Shown: positions 22,401 through 34,824, counted from the stretch's first letter. The stretch is 64,000 nucleotides of DNA from Chiua virens (GCA_019787685.1 JAHNUO010000006.1:1736001-1800000); one strand, 5' to 3'. Numbers and translations: made by a program. Notes: generated from the letters alone by a model not told the origin.

Positions 22401-23607
22401 GCCGGCGATTGGGTGAACCAATTTTGGATCGCGGGGTGGGATTGACAGAAAACGGTTCATTTGGGGGGACCTTGGATTGCTGTGACAAAGTGAACAGTGA
22501 AAGAGCACGTGAAGGAGTCGCGGAGTCAGCCGTAATCGGGCGTCGCATGGTTGGTCGCTGTGAAGTAAGAAAGTACGGATCGGCAGTTGATGGTCGGACA
22601 TTGGTCCTATCTGAAACCGGGCTTTGCGGCAAACTAGGAATTTTTTCATGAGTCGTCAAGCGAACAGCGCGTTCTGAATGACACCTGGAAAGTTCTGCAC
22701 CGCTAGAATTGCTACGTGAACGAGCGAGCGAGACTGGAGGAGTGAAATTCACCCCATGCGGGATGGCGGATTTAGATGCTGGGAGTGAATGCGAGTCGGG
22801 CTGGGACAGCGAGATGTTGCGGAGAAGATCTTGAGAGTTTGCGTGACCAGAATGAGGACTTTCGTACTAGAGGGGTAGAGGAGAGTTCCCACTAGTAGTG
22901 CCAGGCAAAGTTTGGACCCGTTTCGCCACGGTAAACATTTGTGTCAAGGAGACACCTCTGGCACGCTGTTGCACAAGACTTGACAAAGCTTCATCTGGCC
23001 GCAACGAAAGCGTACTCTTAGTCTTTCGCAAGACATTCTCGGTGCTGGTGTTCGGAAACGATGTAAACGCAACAGAATTTGTCTGAGGAGGAGGAACTAT
23101 GGGAGTGTTGTGGTAAACGTCTAGATAAAAGGTGGGTTGCGGGGGAGACTCTGTTACATGCTGGATAGGGATGGATACCCGGGGATCGTTTAGATAGGCG
23201 CTCGGTTCGTGACCAGTGGTGTTGGCATCGGCGTGCAGAGGTGGGATGGGGGGAAGGTCCTTCTCGTGCAAAAATCTACGTGGAAAGGTGGTGCTCGGAG
23301 TCCCATCGTGCTTGTCTGTGTGGGGTACACCTGCAAGACTTTTGCGCGCTGAGGGGGATGAAGGTAGTATGCGGCGTGTCCAATGTGGTAGGGAGAAGAA
23401 GTGAAGGGCACTGCCAGAAGCATTGCTGCCGCTGTCTCGAACTGGCACCGAGTGGTCTAGCTCGGCGGGCCCGGGGGACGGGGCTGGCTTGAGGTTCGCG
23501 ACGGAACCGGAGGTGTCACGGCGTATGTCTGCTGAGGGCGGGTGTCTGTTTCCCAAACCGAGCATACCGACCATGAGGGTTGACGAGACAGCGGGGTGAG
23601 TGCTCAA
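19497..23607 (-). CDS. ARF guanine-nucleotide exchange factor, Sec7 + PH (Syt1/EFA6-like)
   Basis: After about 480 disordered residues a Sec7 domain is encoded across several exons: FIERFAFHGDPLDVALRRLL, LPRETQQIDRVIEAFANRYL (catalytic Glu in the PRE segment), HPYILAFSLIMLHTDAFNKS, NKRKMSKADYLRNT. A pleckstrin-homology domain follows (KWRPYSVALTKSRLLLFRDL; HPNTFRLITRDGRHILFQTT; WISRINYAST), then a coiled coil (VEDLENRICAANEQIEASMH; LQDTIQTMSKKIQAMRLDIT). This order matches yeast Syt1 and animal EFA6/PSD, which activate ARF-family GTPases at the plasma membrane or Golgi. The start at 23607 opens a long Ser/Pro N-terminus and may be downstream in reality (MVGMLGLG). Confidence 0.87.
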
Positions 23608-23697
23608 GCGCTCACAACGTAGTTTAATGGATGGGAGTGGACGTCAAGCACAAAGGGTAAGTGAGAGGCGGTAGTAACAGTTACATGACTAAGCAAT

Positions 23698-25737
23698 TTA
23701 TGTACTACCCCTCTTACGACGTTCAATCTCTATCCGTTTCTTCAGCAAGGTTTCACGCTGTTGATCGGTCAGAAGACAGAATGGCATGAACGTCACATGA
23801 ACGTACCTCTGTCGCCCGTCTCTTCTCTCCATACTTCATTCGCTCGTAGAGTTTCCGCTTCTTGTTGCTCAACAACATCTTGCCCATGTCTTCCTCACCT
23901 TGATCAGCGCCACGCTTCTCCGTTGCCTGTGTCTTCTGCAATTTTCGCACCTCCTTCGCGAAAGCGCCATATTCCATCCCTGCCGCTTCAGCTGCCAGTT
24001 CCACAGCGCGCAGAGACTCTGAGCCGTCTGCATTACCAATGCTCATAACCTCAACGCCGCCACCAATGTCCCCTTCTTCCACATCCCGTTCCGAGGCTTT
24101 TTCGTCTTCGCTTTCGGGTACTGACGCCGACGCCGACGCCTCCTCCAAGTGGGACAGTTCCATAGTCGGGTCGTATGCCCCTGGTTTGTCGCCGAATGGA
24201 GACAAATGAGGAGGCAGCGTGGCACCCTGCACATAGAGATCCTCGACGAGAACTTTCCCTGTATTAATGCAATCAACAATCCACTGAGGCTGAATATATC
24301 TTCGTTTCCGCCGCCGTTCCTTCTCCTCTACCGACTCGTTGACCCTGTTGATCACCGGTCGGTCGATGACGACATGAGTGATGGAATCGTCTGATTCTGC
24401 GATAGGAGAACCACTTCCGGACGATGTGGACCAACCAACTCGACCACCAAATGACCTTACCAAGAATTCAAAAACGGGTCGAGATATTTCGCGTGACAGG
24501 AAGAATGTGTACGGGGAAAATAGTGACGTAGTTGGGGATTTACGTGTTTCAGATAATGACTGCAGTGTAGGGAGCGATTCTGCAGCATCTGTGGCGACGG
24601 AGGGAAGGACAACGAACTCTTCCTCTGTTTCGGTGGACTTGACGGCTTCACTGGGTTCGATGTCGATATCTTCCCTGACAGGTGACGCATCTGCGGTTAT
24701 GGTTTTGATTGCTTGCCGAACCTCCTTTGTCGAGGCCGTTTTCCCAGTTTTTCCCACTTTGGGAATAGGTATCATGCCTTTCTCCGCTACTTGGACACTA
24801 AATGCGCCTATTCCGGCACCAGCTTCGTCTCGGGTGGCGTCCAATGGAGGCGGATAGACAAGTCCGACGTCTGTATAGAGCTTGAAGAATACGAAACCGA
24901 GCAATGTTTGATAGAGTTCCAGGAACGTCAGCATTACTCGGACATCAACGTCCGATGGAATCTAGATATGGGGCTTTAGCATCCGAAACACTGCAAAACA
25001 GAAAGGGTGTTACATTCTGCGTAAATTGATAAGGGACCAGCCAAGTCACATCCTGATCCATGACTTCCGCCTGATAATATATCCCTTTGATGGAAAGGAA
25101 TACTTTCCTGAGCGAACGCGAATGCATGACGTAGAGTTGCCATTCGGCAGCCAGACGAGAACAATTGGCAATTAATGATGGGGAGATGCGATCGTTGGAA
25201 GGTAGAGAGGCGAACAGGAATACCATACAAAGGGCGTCATCGATGTCTCGGACAGCATCAATGAAGGTCGGGTATCTGAGTGACCGTATGAGTCGCCTAT
25301 GCTAGGATGGAGGGAGTGGGTCATACCTCTCCTTTATGATGTGATCCAATCGGTAAGTTGGTTTGCTGTCTTCGAGGTTCTTCGCGATACTCCATTCTGC
25401 ACGACCAATAGCCCTAGAGATCTTCTTTGCAAATGCTTTGTGTTCTCTTAGTTTATTCAATACTGGCTCATGCGCTAGATATGCAATGTCCTTCGCGTAG
25501 TAGAAGGAAGTCGGGGCCGTGGACCCTTTGTTGGCCTTTTTTCTGCTTCGGGGCTCGCGCGGAAAGATACCTGTCTGCGTTATAACTTGGGATGAGTAAC
25601 AAACGAAGAAAAATACCTTTGAGAATGCACAACCGCCGGAAGTCGGCCAAGGAACACTGTAGTTTCTTGACGGCGGCTGACCGGGTCATATAAGCCTTTG
25701 CGGCCCCAGCCTTGCCTTTTTGTTTTAAACGACCCAT
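23698..25737 (-). CDS. NOP7: Pescadillo homologue (60S ribosome biogenesis)
   Basis: The N-terminus begins [20 protein letters not shown], then [19 protein letters not shown] and [14 protein letters not shown], the Pescadillo signature. The middle has [20 protein letters not shown] and [25 protein letters not shown] domain follows ([48 protein letters not shown]) and a basic tail ends [13 protein letters not shown]. Pescadillo forms the PeBoW complex (Nop7-Erb1-Ytm1) needed for ITS2 processing and 60S assembly in the nucleolus. A last short exon after an intron at about 23759-23807 supplies the C-terminus. It shares a 105-bp spacer with Sm D2. Confidence 0.94.
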
Positions 25738-25842
25738 GAAGTGTTGTGTGATGTTGAAGATGAAGGTTTGAAGAGCATGTATGTACTACTACAGGTGGCT
25801 TTGTTTGTACAGTGTCAACACGTCTCCTCCATCAACACTATC

Positions 25843-26428
25843 ATGAGGTAAGTCATCTGATCGTCTCTCGAACGTGCTGCTCAACTTTGCGTGCCAGTCA
25901 GTACGTTCATGTCCCTAAATCAGAGCTAGACGAGGCTCAGCTACGCCAGCTGGAGGAGCACGAGATCAGCCAGGGTCCCTTGTCAGTGTTGCAGCAGGCC
26001 GTTCGCAACCATGCCCAGGTCCTTATCTCCCTCCGGAATAACAAAAAGCTGCTTGCACGCGTGAAGGCTTTTGATCGACACAGTAACATGGTTGGTCACC
26101 CGTTCTGTTTCTTGTTATTCCATCTGATGTTGTTTGCTATACAGGTGCTGGAGAACGTGAAAGAGGTGAGACCACCTGTGTCTAACTGAGACTGTATCGC
26201 TAACGTGTCTGGAGATGTGGACGGAGATACCCAAGGGTAAGAACAAGAAACCAGTCAATAAAGATCGATTTATCAGCAAAATGTTCCTTCGGTATGTGTA
26301 CTTTTTTTTTTCGTCATACAGCAATCTGATCGGTTATAGTGGGGACTCTGTTATTCTAAGTACGTCCGACCCGTGGCTTTAAGGGCCTTGATCCTGACTT
26401 TTGCGTAGTTCTTCGCAACCAAGCATGA
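25843..26428 (+). CDS. SMD2: Small nuclear ribonucleoprotein Sm D2
   Basis: Several short exons spell [81 protein letters not shown] and [20 protein letters not shown]. This is the full Sm fold with Sm1 ([19 protein letters not shown]) and Sm2 (FLRGDSVILILRN). Sm D2 is one of seven Sm proteins forming the ring on spliceosomal snRNAs. Exon 1 codes only for Met plus two bases of the next codon (ATGAG, then GTAAGT). Introns at about 25848-25902, 26093-26144, 26167-26213, 26292-26339 and 26360-26408. Length (about 110 residues) is normal. Confidence 0.93.
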
Positions 26429-26553
26429 TACTTGTGAACAGACCGTCGTGTGCGTCCAGCATTGTACTCATTCACATCAAAGATCCGCGGTAATAAAAGA
26501 ACGTATATCTATCGCGCGTTACTCTGATCAATCTATACTTGCATACTTGTTAT

Positions 26554-26909
26554 TTAAGCGAATCGCCGGGTCTCTGTTGAGTCAGACGAGATTCCTGGGA
26601 AGAGCTGGCGGATTTCTCGGCTGGCAATTGTGAGCTGGTTCTCTATTGCATCCTGGAGCTGTGTGAGAGGTGTAGGTGGACAATCGGATGAGCTCACGGT
26701 GTCGGTGAGGTGCTTGTTGCGCTCGATCTCTGCACGAAACCAAAGGAGGGTCTCTGCCCGGGTGGACGGGTCAGGGATGCCTGTGAGAGGGTACATTGAG
26801 GACAGGTTGGAAGGTGAATATGTAGACTCGCACGGCGTGAGGCTCTGATGGCGACGCGGTAGAGATTGACCACGCGCTGTTGGAGGATGAAGTGTTTGAG
26901 GTCGAGCAT
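26554..26909 (-). CDS. LYR-motif protein, LYRM2-like (mitochondrial)
   Basis: Two exons give about 100 residues: MLDLKHFILQQRVVNLYRVA, then, after an intron at about 26785-26833, ASRRIPDPSTRAETLLWFRA and EIERNKHLTDT. The LYR tripeptide followed by Arg-rich helices and an F(R/E)..RN(K/R) element defines the LYR (complex 1 LYR) family, whose members bind acyl carrier protein and assist assembly of respiratory complexes or Fe-S clusters. The hydrophobic lead before LYR resembles LYRM2 most. The start codon is 61 bp from that of the divergent 4E-T-like gene. Confidence 0.82.
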
Positions 26910-26970
26910 TGCAATGCTCGGTTGGAGTTGAAATTTGTGGCGGACTTGAACGTCTCTCCCTTAGCACACC

Positions 26971-29900
26971 ATGTCTGATAGTAATAATGTTCCCATCCAA
27001 CATCCTTCCCCCCTCGTCGCCGTCTCGAACGACCTCGCAAATCTCGTCATCCAGCCCACCCCTTCCCCCGTCTCCCCAACCATTCCTCAAAATCACCCAG
27101 ACTCTCGTCCCTTTATCATGTACTCCCGTTCCCAACTCCTTTTTCTTCACAAATCTCCTCTCGTTCAACTCCCTAATGGCATGCCGGCCCTCAAAGACTG
27201 GTTTGGGTCTGTACTCCCTCATTCCCGCTTCTCCAACAGCGAGCTCATCACGCTTTCTCCAGAACTGAAAGTGACCAGTCGAGTTCCAAAAAAGACTCGG
27301 AAACTACCCTTTCCGCTGGTAACACACGAGACCGACGGTGAGCGACTTGTTCTCCCTCTCACCACCTTCGTTGACAACGTACTCTCAGGTTCCGTCGAGA
27401 CGCAGATGATGCTGGTGCGTATTTCCTTTCGCAGCACATGTATCCACCAACCTCACTCTCAAGGTTCTGCGAGACAATCGTTCCGTGGCGCTGCTATTAC
27501 CCAGCCTTCCCAGATGGGAAATTTCAAGCATCAGTCAATTCGCGCAGCGGACCGTGACCGGGACAGGGATGTCGAGAAAGAACAAGACCGTGAAAGAGTC
27601 AAGGAAGGCGAACGGCTGCGCAATGCGAGTACATCTCTCATCCCAGTCCCTTCATCCTATTCAACACTCCTTGCAGTTATCCGACAAGTATGACCGTGAT
27701 CGCCGCGCCCTGTCCTCTATATCACAAATGCGAACAAAGGACAGAGAGATAGCTCCACATCTTGCCAATCCTCCAAGAGTCACTGCCCAGACCGCTTCGT
27801 CACGTGTAAGTGACTCACGGGATGTGCAAAAGAAGAAAGACGGAGAATCCAATGAAGATTGGCGAAGAGGTATGTCTCGTCGTTACTTTCTTTCATACCA
27901 CAAAAATCACGGGCTCCATTGTCGTTGCAGGTGCAGATCAAGCTCGGGCTGCCAGAGACCGTACGTACCATAGTAATATTCTCTGCCAGACACTCATTAT
28001 TTGACCAGGAACAGAGAATGGCCGCAAGGACCGTGACGATCGTGAACGACCACGTTCTAGGGTGCGAGATTCCTCTCGGTCCCGTCGAGATGGGTCCCCT
28101 TCGAGACGCGATAAAGAGGATCGGCGAATGGATCGTGATGACGGGTATAGTTACCGAAAGGATAGAGACGACCGCGATAGGGAATTCGATCGTGACTCCG
28201 AGCCCGAAGACCCCAGGCGGTGGAGAGACGATGGCAAGAGAGAAGAACGTATAGTTGCTAGGCGTGAAAGGGAAATCCGCGAACGAGAACTGCGTGATCG
28301 TCGTGACCGACCTGCATGGGAAGGAGGGGACCGTGCCGACAGGCGCTGGGTCACCGGCGACGATCGAGACAGTCGGGGAAAAGGTCGAGCGGCAGAGATA
28401 GGAAGCCCTGGTGAAGACGGTAAGGACCGTGATGACCGCAAAGATCGCGACCGCGACCGCGAGAAAGAGCCTGCTTGGATGGACACTTACATCCCAAACA
28501 GTGGTAGTGGAGTGCTTGGCGGTCTTCGTTCCGGTGGAGAACTGGATGGCATCCAGGCATTCAGAAAGGAAATGCAGCAGAAAGACAAGTCCACCTCGCC
28601 GGTAGCTGCTGGTCTCGCGGTGTCTCAAACTCAAGCTTCATCCCCGGGCCAGACACCGGAAAATCAACTAGATGAGATTCAGCTCTTCCGTCTGATGATG
28701 AAAAGAGAAGAGGAAAAGAAGAAATCCGATTCCCCCGAGGTCCCTCCTGCAACTCATCCTTCTACTGAGAGTTCCTCGGCAGGTCTTCACGATAACTGGT
28801 TCCCAAGGTGCGTCTCAAATGTCTGATGAATCCATTTTATGTTCATCATGCTGGCAGTTCGTGTAAATACGGAGGCTGTCCCAAACTTGTCCCTTGCACC
28901 TACTCCATTGAACGAGAGTGTTTCCCATCGGTCATCGCCTGGAGAGCAGTATGAATCTGCTGTCGTTGTCGTCGATGTAACACCTGATGTGACTATCCCC
29001 ATTTCGTCTGCCTCTTCCCCACAAACCGCTACATCGTTGGTTTTCAACGGTCAGGATTCCGAACCTCGTGCCAAATTGAACCCATCAGAGCTCGCGAGCG
29101 CTCTCGACCACATTCTCCGACCCGTCTACAGCGGCGAAGGCACACATGAACCAAGGTTTTCACGCTCATCCTCCTGGAGGTTCTCGATTGCTTGCGTTGG
29201 GGTCCCGAAACCAGCAAAATGCGATTGCTTCGTCGGCGCAGTTCTACTTCTTCTCAAAGCCCTGTGTCGTTTGTGCAAAAGAACGGAAATGTTGGCGTAA
29301 CTTCGCTTGGTACAGGGGTCAGTGTCAATCAACCCGTCGAGCCTTCCTCGCACTTTCCACCCGGACCCGACAGTTCACGACCCAATAATGGGTTTTCCCC
29401 GTTCGACGAACACAGGGACGCCGTCATCGCGAACGCAGCTGTATCTGAAGGAATCCATCGTGCACCTCTGGCTGCCTGCGGGTGAGCGCACTGGTTTTCC
29501 CGTCGACCACATACTGGCAGCAGAAGCTGGTCTTGGAGGGGGGTTTTTCGAATAGCCACGCGGCTCCGTCATTTGAACCCGTTAGCTCGGGTATTGCTGC
29601 TGCGAAAGGCAGTCGTTTTGCGAAGTTCTTCGATGGAAAGAGTAGAGACCATCAGCCTGCTCCACTTGCGAAGGCTATAGGGTCCATCTGGGATATCTCA
29701 ATCGCCCGCTCAGAAACCTGACCTTGCGAGTTTACAACTCCCCCAGCATTCTGACGCCAGAGCAATGGAAGATATCTTCACAATGCTCAACAACTCCGCG
29801 CAGGTGGGTGCTGATTCAATCCCAAAGAAACCAGTTCTGATACCCCGCCAAGCAGGCTCAAAGACTCGGCATTGCTCCAGAACTACCGAATCTCGATATT

Positions 29901-30798
29901 GGTTATGGTTCACCCTCGAACAATCTGCATGCTCTGCAAAGCGTTCCGGGCCACCCCCATCTACTTGGGCCTGGTCGAATGGATTCTCTGTATGATGACA
30001 GAAACTTTGTTCCAGATGGTATGGTACCTGGCCTTCGGTCTGTTCCACCCCCTCGTGGCCGACAGAGCGGCGCAGTGTTCTCTGACTTCCCGGATGAATC
30101 CATACAATTCAACGTTAACGGACAACGTGGTCCTACTCAGATCTATCAAGGCTCGGTACCGTCAATCCATCTACAACACGGAAACGTGACACGCAACGGT
30201 CCAGTGTCAATGCAGGACAGCCCAGTTCCGCGGTGCTCCATCTCCTAATCACCTTGCCTCGGTGCAGCGCTTACCGCCTGGCCTCGCTAATCTAGGTGGA
30301 CGACCCCCTCATGAGCCCGGCCAGTTTGTCAATGCATCTGCGGGGATGGCAAATGGTGGCATTCATGGAACAGTACACGGGAGCGCTCCCCAACCGACTT
30401 TTAACAATTTCCAACAACCTTCACTGAACTTCAGCAGTGGACCACAGATTCGAGGCCCTCATCCAGGTGCACATCAGCTGCAAGGGACGTTGGGTCCAAA
30501 TGCATTGCAAGGACTCGTTCATCCAGGTAATCTCGGATCCAATCAAGCGCAATTGTTGGGTCTTAGTGGGGCTAATGGCGTACACGGTCCGCTGCGCGGA
30601 CCTGGCGGAGCATTTGGGCAGCAGGGTCCTCAGGTTCAACCACATATCGCTTTGAGGCAACATCAACAAGCTCAGCAACAAATGCCTCCGCACATGCTTC
30701 CATTACACCTACAGCAGCAAGGCTTTGCGGGGGCGGCGACCAACCAGCCAGCCCATGATTTGATGGCTCTACTCATGAACGGCACACGCAGAGACTGA
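26971..30798 (+). CDS. eIF4E-binding 4E-T-like translational regulator
   Basis: Near residue 50 the protein has YSRSQLLFLHKSPLVQLPNG, whose YSRSQLL matches the canonical eIF4E-binding motif Y-x4-L-hydrophobic, followed by MPALKDWFG as in animal 4E-T N-termini. A long Arg/Asp/Glu repeat region follows (about 27540-28490), then EPAWMDTYIPNSG, ELDGIQAFRKEMQQK and LDEIQLFRLMMKREEE. The C-terminus is Gln/Gly/Pro-rich and ends HDLMALLMNGTRRD. 4E-T proteins bind eIF4E, repress translation and sit in P-bodies with decay factors. Many introns interrupt it; one at 27625-27676 needs a GC donor, and limits between 28770 and 29780 are uncertain. A last intron at about 30186-30232 joins IHLQHGN to FRGAPSPNHL. 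Confidence 0.72.
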
Positions 30799-33239
30799 AC
30801 TCGATACTAAATATGATAGTTGGCCTGATGTGACTTGTTCGTCAAGATTGTTCCCCTGTTACAGTGGACTCTGGTTCATTCTTATTGATTCTCAGTTTCA
30901 TACCGTTCGTTCTATTCTTCTCATATTGTCTCAGCATGAATTATTATGAATTGCGGGCATGAAGTGCGTTGTGAGATGCTTGGCACCTTGTGTTGTTCGG
31001 ATGAGAGGCGCTTGTTACGTGCACTATCGCCTGTCAAGCGCAGCAAAGAATCATGTACGGCCGTGCGCGTGATGGCGGCAATTGTCGGACGAATGGTAGA
31101 GCAGACTTGGCAAATCCAATCGGGGGAGGGCTCGAGTGCGCTGAGAATTTGCCATGATGGAAGACTTCTATGCTTCCGTGGCAACCAGTCTAGCAAAACG
31201 TGACTCGGAGGTGGTTTTGGAGCTACCAAACGCCATGGAGAATTTGAGAGTCGCCTTAACCCCAGACGTGGATCCTGGCTGGATGATTTTCCGGGATTTG
31301 GCAGATACGCTTGTTGACCACCTGGCAGCGCTCGGCAGCACGCTCGGCCAAAAACTGTTACTCGGTCCCAGACAAGGCACCGTCAAGGCGGCGCGGCGCT
31401 ACTGGTGAGATGAGCGGTGCAGCTGTCATCGGATAAGTATTCAGTACAACATTATTAGATCATTATTTGGGAATCCGATAGGGACGCGGGTTGTGCCTCG
31501 TTGAGCGATGTGTGAAGCTATATACGATGAGCGCCCTTGATAAGAAGTGACTGATGGGAGGGTATCCTGTGGGAGCGAACCCAAACCGCCGCAACCGACG
31601 GGACACGCCAGGATGCGTGTCCATGCGAATGTCAAGCGACGTTGGGAGCACTCGGATGGGCCTCATGATGCGGCACGCTAGTCTCGCAGCTCTGACGAGC
31701 TCGTTCACCCGAGTTGGAGGGTCGTGTGTGCTTCCGAGAAGCGAGTGTAGGTAGCATCCACTTACATAAAGATGATAAGTAAGTAGCCAACATTCAATGC
31801 CTGCAGGCAGACAACGTGGAGTCGACCTGCCAAATCAGAATGAAGGTCTCAAAAATCGCCGAGGACCAACTAGGTAATACATGCCGCATGTCCGCTTGAA
31901 AGAAGAAATGGATAAGCGGTACACGCTTTTCACGCATTGCGCGAGGTAAAACCTTGACTTGCATCTGACTCTAGCCTCCATCCACTGTCCGCCCGACATC
32001 AACTCTCTTTGCGAGTACAAAGCCGTTGCTACTCGTAACACCCCACGCTCGATTCACTTCGAGACGCTTCCCTTGTAGTCGTTGCGTTGCATCCACTCTA
32101 GATCCATCCAACTCACCAGTCTTTCCTTTACATCGTCTCTCGCTTCACTCCATCCCTACCAACCATTTCTTTAATCTCTTTAACTAATCGCACGGCAAGG
32201 CGTCTTGGAAATCTAGTCCTCCCTGGCAGGTAAGTCAAGTTGTCTGCATACTGGATAATGACATGAAACCGGCGCACAGTAAAATTTCAAGACTATTGTG
32301 AGCGATTCCGTCCTTCGATCCTACTTGCTTGACGTGAACTGCAGACACCGAGAGTTTATCACCCCCGGCCGTGAACCTAGCAGTGTGAGTTGGCACTACA
32401 TATGATCCATTTACGTCACTTTTGCTGTCGACGCTGTAAAACGTGGGGTCGTGGGAATCAGCGCGCAGGGCGCTGCTTTCCACGTGTCATCGTGGCGAAG
32501 CCCACAAGGACTTTCCCACCAGCCATTCAAGGTCGCCGGGGGAATGCGAACCCGGGGACTGGCTGTGCAAATTGCCGGCATTGCGCTCGTCGCCACTGAT
32601 CTATCGATGTGAGGTGCCGCAAGGGTGGTCACAGGGTGTGGAGATAACAACACGTCTCAGAGTGCTTGTCTCGGATGAGCTGATTTTGTGACAGAGTTTG
32701 CCTTGCACCTTCTATACGGGTTTTCCATTTATAGACATGTCTGGCTTTTTCTCCTTCCTTTTCGGTTTTTCTTTTTCTTTTATTTCTTTTAGAAAATAAA
32801 TATTTCATGCCGGCCAGCGTAGTACCCTTGTTTGCTGTGCTTTTATATTCATTTTCAAGTAGTCCTCTCTTTCTCTTTCTTGTCAGGTCTTCGCTTCAGT
32901 CTCGTCGTCGCTCTTCACGGCGTCGGACCTGTCTTTTGTCTTTCGCTTCTATATCCTCTCCTTCTGTTCACGACTCTCCACGCTGACCACGATCCATCCC
33001 TTCCAGTTTCCAACGTACGCCACATTCATCTCGCGTACTCCATCTCCCTCTTCTGACGTCGTGCGCGAAGTTGTGCTCGTCGTCATTGCATGATTACTCT
33101 CTTGTCCCTAGTAAGTTCTACTTCATATCTCTGATCTTTTCCACAACGTGGCATGCAAAATGATGCTACTTGGTATCGGTCATTCATTGACCTTAGCAGT
33201 ATATTGGATACCATATTTTAACCTCCGCCAGTCATCTCA
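30799..33239. other. Largest gene-poor stretch, upstream of the cyclin gene
   Basis: No family could be recognised in 2.4 kb. A plus-strand frame at 31154-31408 (MMEDFYASVATSLAKRDSE...) looks mildly protein-like. From about 32040 the sequence is pyrimidine-rich on the plus strand, with a good donor (GGCAG then GTAAGT at about 32229) and short ATG-led frames before the cyclin start. This fits a long, possibly spliced 5' leader with upstream ORFs, but transcription cannot be shown from sequence. Confidence 0.4.
31154..31408 (+). CDS. Possible small hypothetical protein (84 residues)
   Basis: The frame opens MMEDFYASVATSLAKRDSEV and continues VLELPNAMENLRVALTPDV and FRDLADTLVDHLAALGSTLG. Its composition is balanced and helical, unlike the surrounding noise. 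No domain is recognised and no clear promoter or introns are seen, so it may be chance or part of a larger undetected gene. Confidence 0.22.
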   Translation: MMEDFYASVATSLAKRDSEVVLELPNAMENLRVALTPDVDPGWMIFRDLADTLVDHLAALGSTLGQKLLLGPRQGTVKAARRYW

Positions 33240-34824
33240 TTGGAGACGGCGAGGTCTACTTTCCCGGCTTGCGCACTCCTCGTGAACCGCGACGCCCCCT
33301 TCATGTCACATTTTGGCATGGCCCTGTCTTTTCTTATTCTTCCAACCCAAGCTGACAATGATGTCTTTGTTATCGAACATCTACCTAGCCTCTTGTTGAT
33401 TGATCTTCCTTCCCCGCCAGCACACACCAATCCTATTGACTCAGAAGACATGAAAGACATTTCGATTTCATCCTGTCGGAGTTCTCGAAAAGTCGCGTAC
33501 CCGAAGAAGCGTCCATCCCCTTCAGGCGTTTCGAAAATTCACAAGACTCCAGGTGGCCCCTTCGCTCCGAGTCACAAATCCCCTTACTCTGCCAAGTCTA
33601 CTTTCCTTCAACAGCGTCGACGCGACGCGCAGATTGCTGCTCTTCGACGACAAGGAGTTCTCTTGGAGGAAGAATACCGCGATGACATACGGTTCTATAT
33701 GCATGAGATGGAGGTAAGTCCCATCGGAATATCTCTGATAGTATAGCATTGATCATCCCATGGCAAATAGAGGTATACCATGTCATCTGCGCAGTCTATG
33801 GATCAACAACCTGAAATACGGTGGCACATGCGTCCTCATCTGGTTGACTTTCTTGTTGAGATCCACTTCGCGTTTCGTCTTCGCCCGGAGACTCTGTATC
33901 TCACCCTCAACATTGTGGACCGCTACGTGTCTCGCCGAATCGTGTATATCAAGCACTATCAACTAGTTGGGTGTGCGGCATTATGGATCGCGGCCAAGTT
34001 CGAAGACGCGAAAGATCGCGTGCCTACTGTTCAAGAACTTGCACAGATTTGTCGAGAAACATACGATGAATCGGCTTTCATTCAAATGGAAGGTCACGTA
34101 CTGGCGACAATTCCAATGGACTCTTGGTCACCCGACGGCGGAGGCTTGGCTTCGTCTGATATGCTATGATCCGTTTGTCGAGGAAGAAAAAGTTCAACAC
34201 GTTGCGCGTTTCCTCATGGAGATCACACTTTTCCACCGCGAATTCGTCAAATATCCTCCCTCCTCAATAGCATTAGGCGCCTTGACCCTTGCACGATTTC
34301 TCTGTGGCAAGTCTCGGCGCCTTTTCGAGGAGACGGAAGAATGTCAGGAAATTGTCGAGCTCTTGGATAACCGTCTCTCTAAACGTGTCAATGACCTCTC
34401 CGAGACCCTGGTGAAGAAATACTCCTATGCCTTTTACTCGAAGGCTGCAACCTTCGTTGTCCAGTACTATCTTCAGGGTGGTCGTTACGAACGACAGCAA
34501 ATCGTACCTTTCCCCACGACACCGAAACGTTCGGCGTTGCTGTCTGGCACAAGTACACCAATGAGTGCCACAAGCATATCTGATATCTCGGATGACTTCC
34601 CTCTGACACCCACAAGCCCCTCATCGTTCTCCTTGGATCCGTTTTCAAGTTCGTTCGTGTCTGAAGATGAGAAGGAGAACCTCCCGACTACATTTGAGCC
34701 CTCGGTCAACAAGCAACGTATTGAAGCAGCACCAGAGCACTATCTTCCTCACGAGTTTGTCGCTTATAGTCGCCCTGCACTCCATAACCTCAATGGCTCA
34801 CCTCGGGTGGCCGCCGTCGCATAG
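33240..34824 (+). CDS. Cyclin (N-terminal cyclin box, B/G1-type)
   Basis: The cyclin box reads YRDDIRFYMHEMERYTM, MDQQPEIRWHMRPHLVDFLV, EIHFAFRLRPETLYLTLNIV, DRYVSRRIVYIKHYQLVGCA, ALWIAAKFEDAKDRVPTVQE. The second fold follows (WLRLICYDPFVEEEKVQHVA; FLMEITLFHREFVKYPPSSI). The MRxxLVDFLVE and AALWIAAKFED elements are classic CDK-binding cyclin features. The C-terminus is Ser/Thr-Pro rich with SEDEKENLP, a possible KEN degradation signal. An intron lies at about 33715-33772. At about 34113-34114 one extra C shifts the frame between HVLATI and QWTLGHPTAEAW, with no usable splice site. The true start is uncertain; 33240 is the first ATG of the open frame. Confidence 0.8.

Noticed and set aside
26554..27222. 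222-codon minus-strand frame extending past the LYR gene
   Set aside because: Only its last part is the real second exon of the LYRM2-like gene; the upstream part is antisense to the first exon of the 4E-T-like gene.
27780..28634. 284-codon open frame on the minus strand
   Set aside because: It is antisense to the Arg/Asp repeat region of the 4E-T-like gene; such biased codons keep the complement open by chance.
32235..32483. Minus-strand 82-codon frame with balanced composition
   Set aside because: No homologous family, no splice-consistent neighbours, and it lies in the probable leader of the cyclin gene.
32530..32570. tRNA T-arm-like sequence (minus strand GGTTCGCATTCC)
   Set aside because: The B-box does not fit at the invariant A, and no A-box or cloverleaf could be drawn around it.
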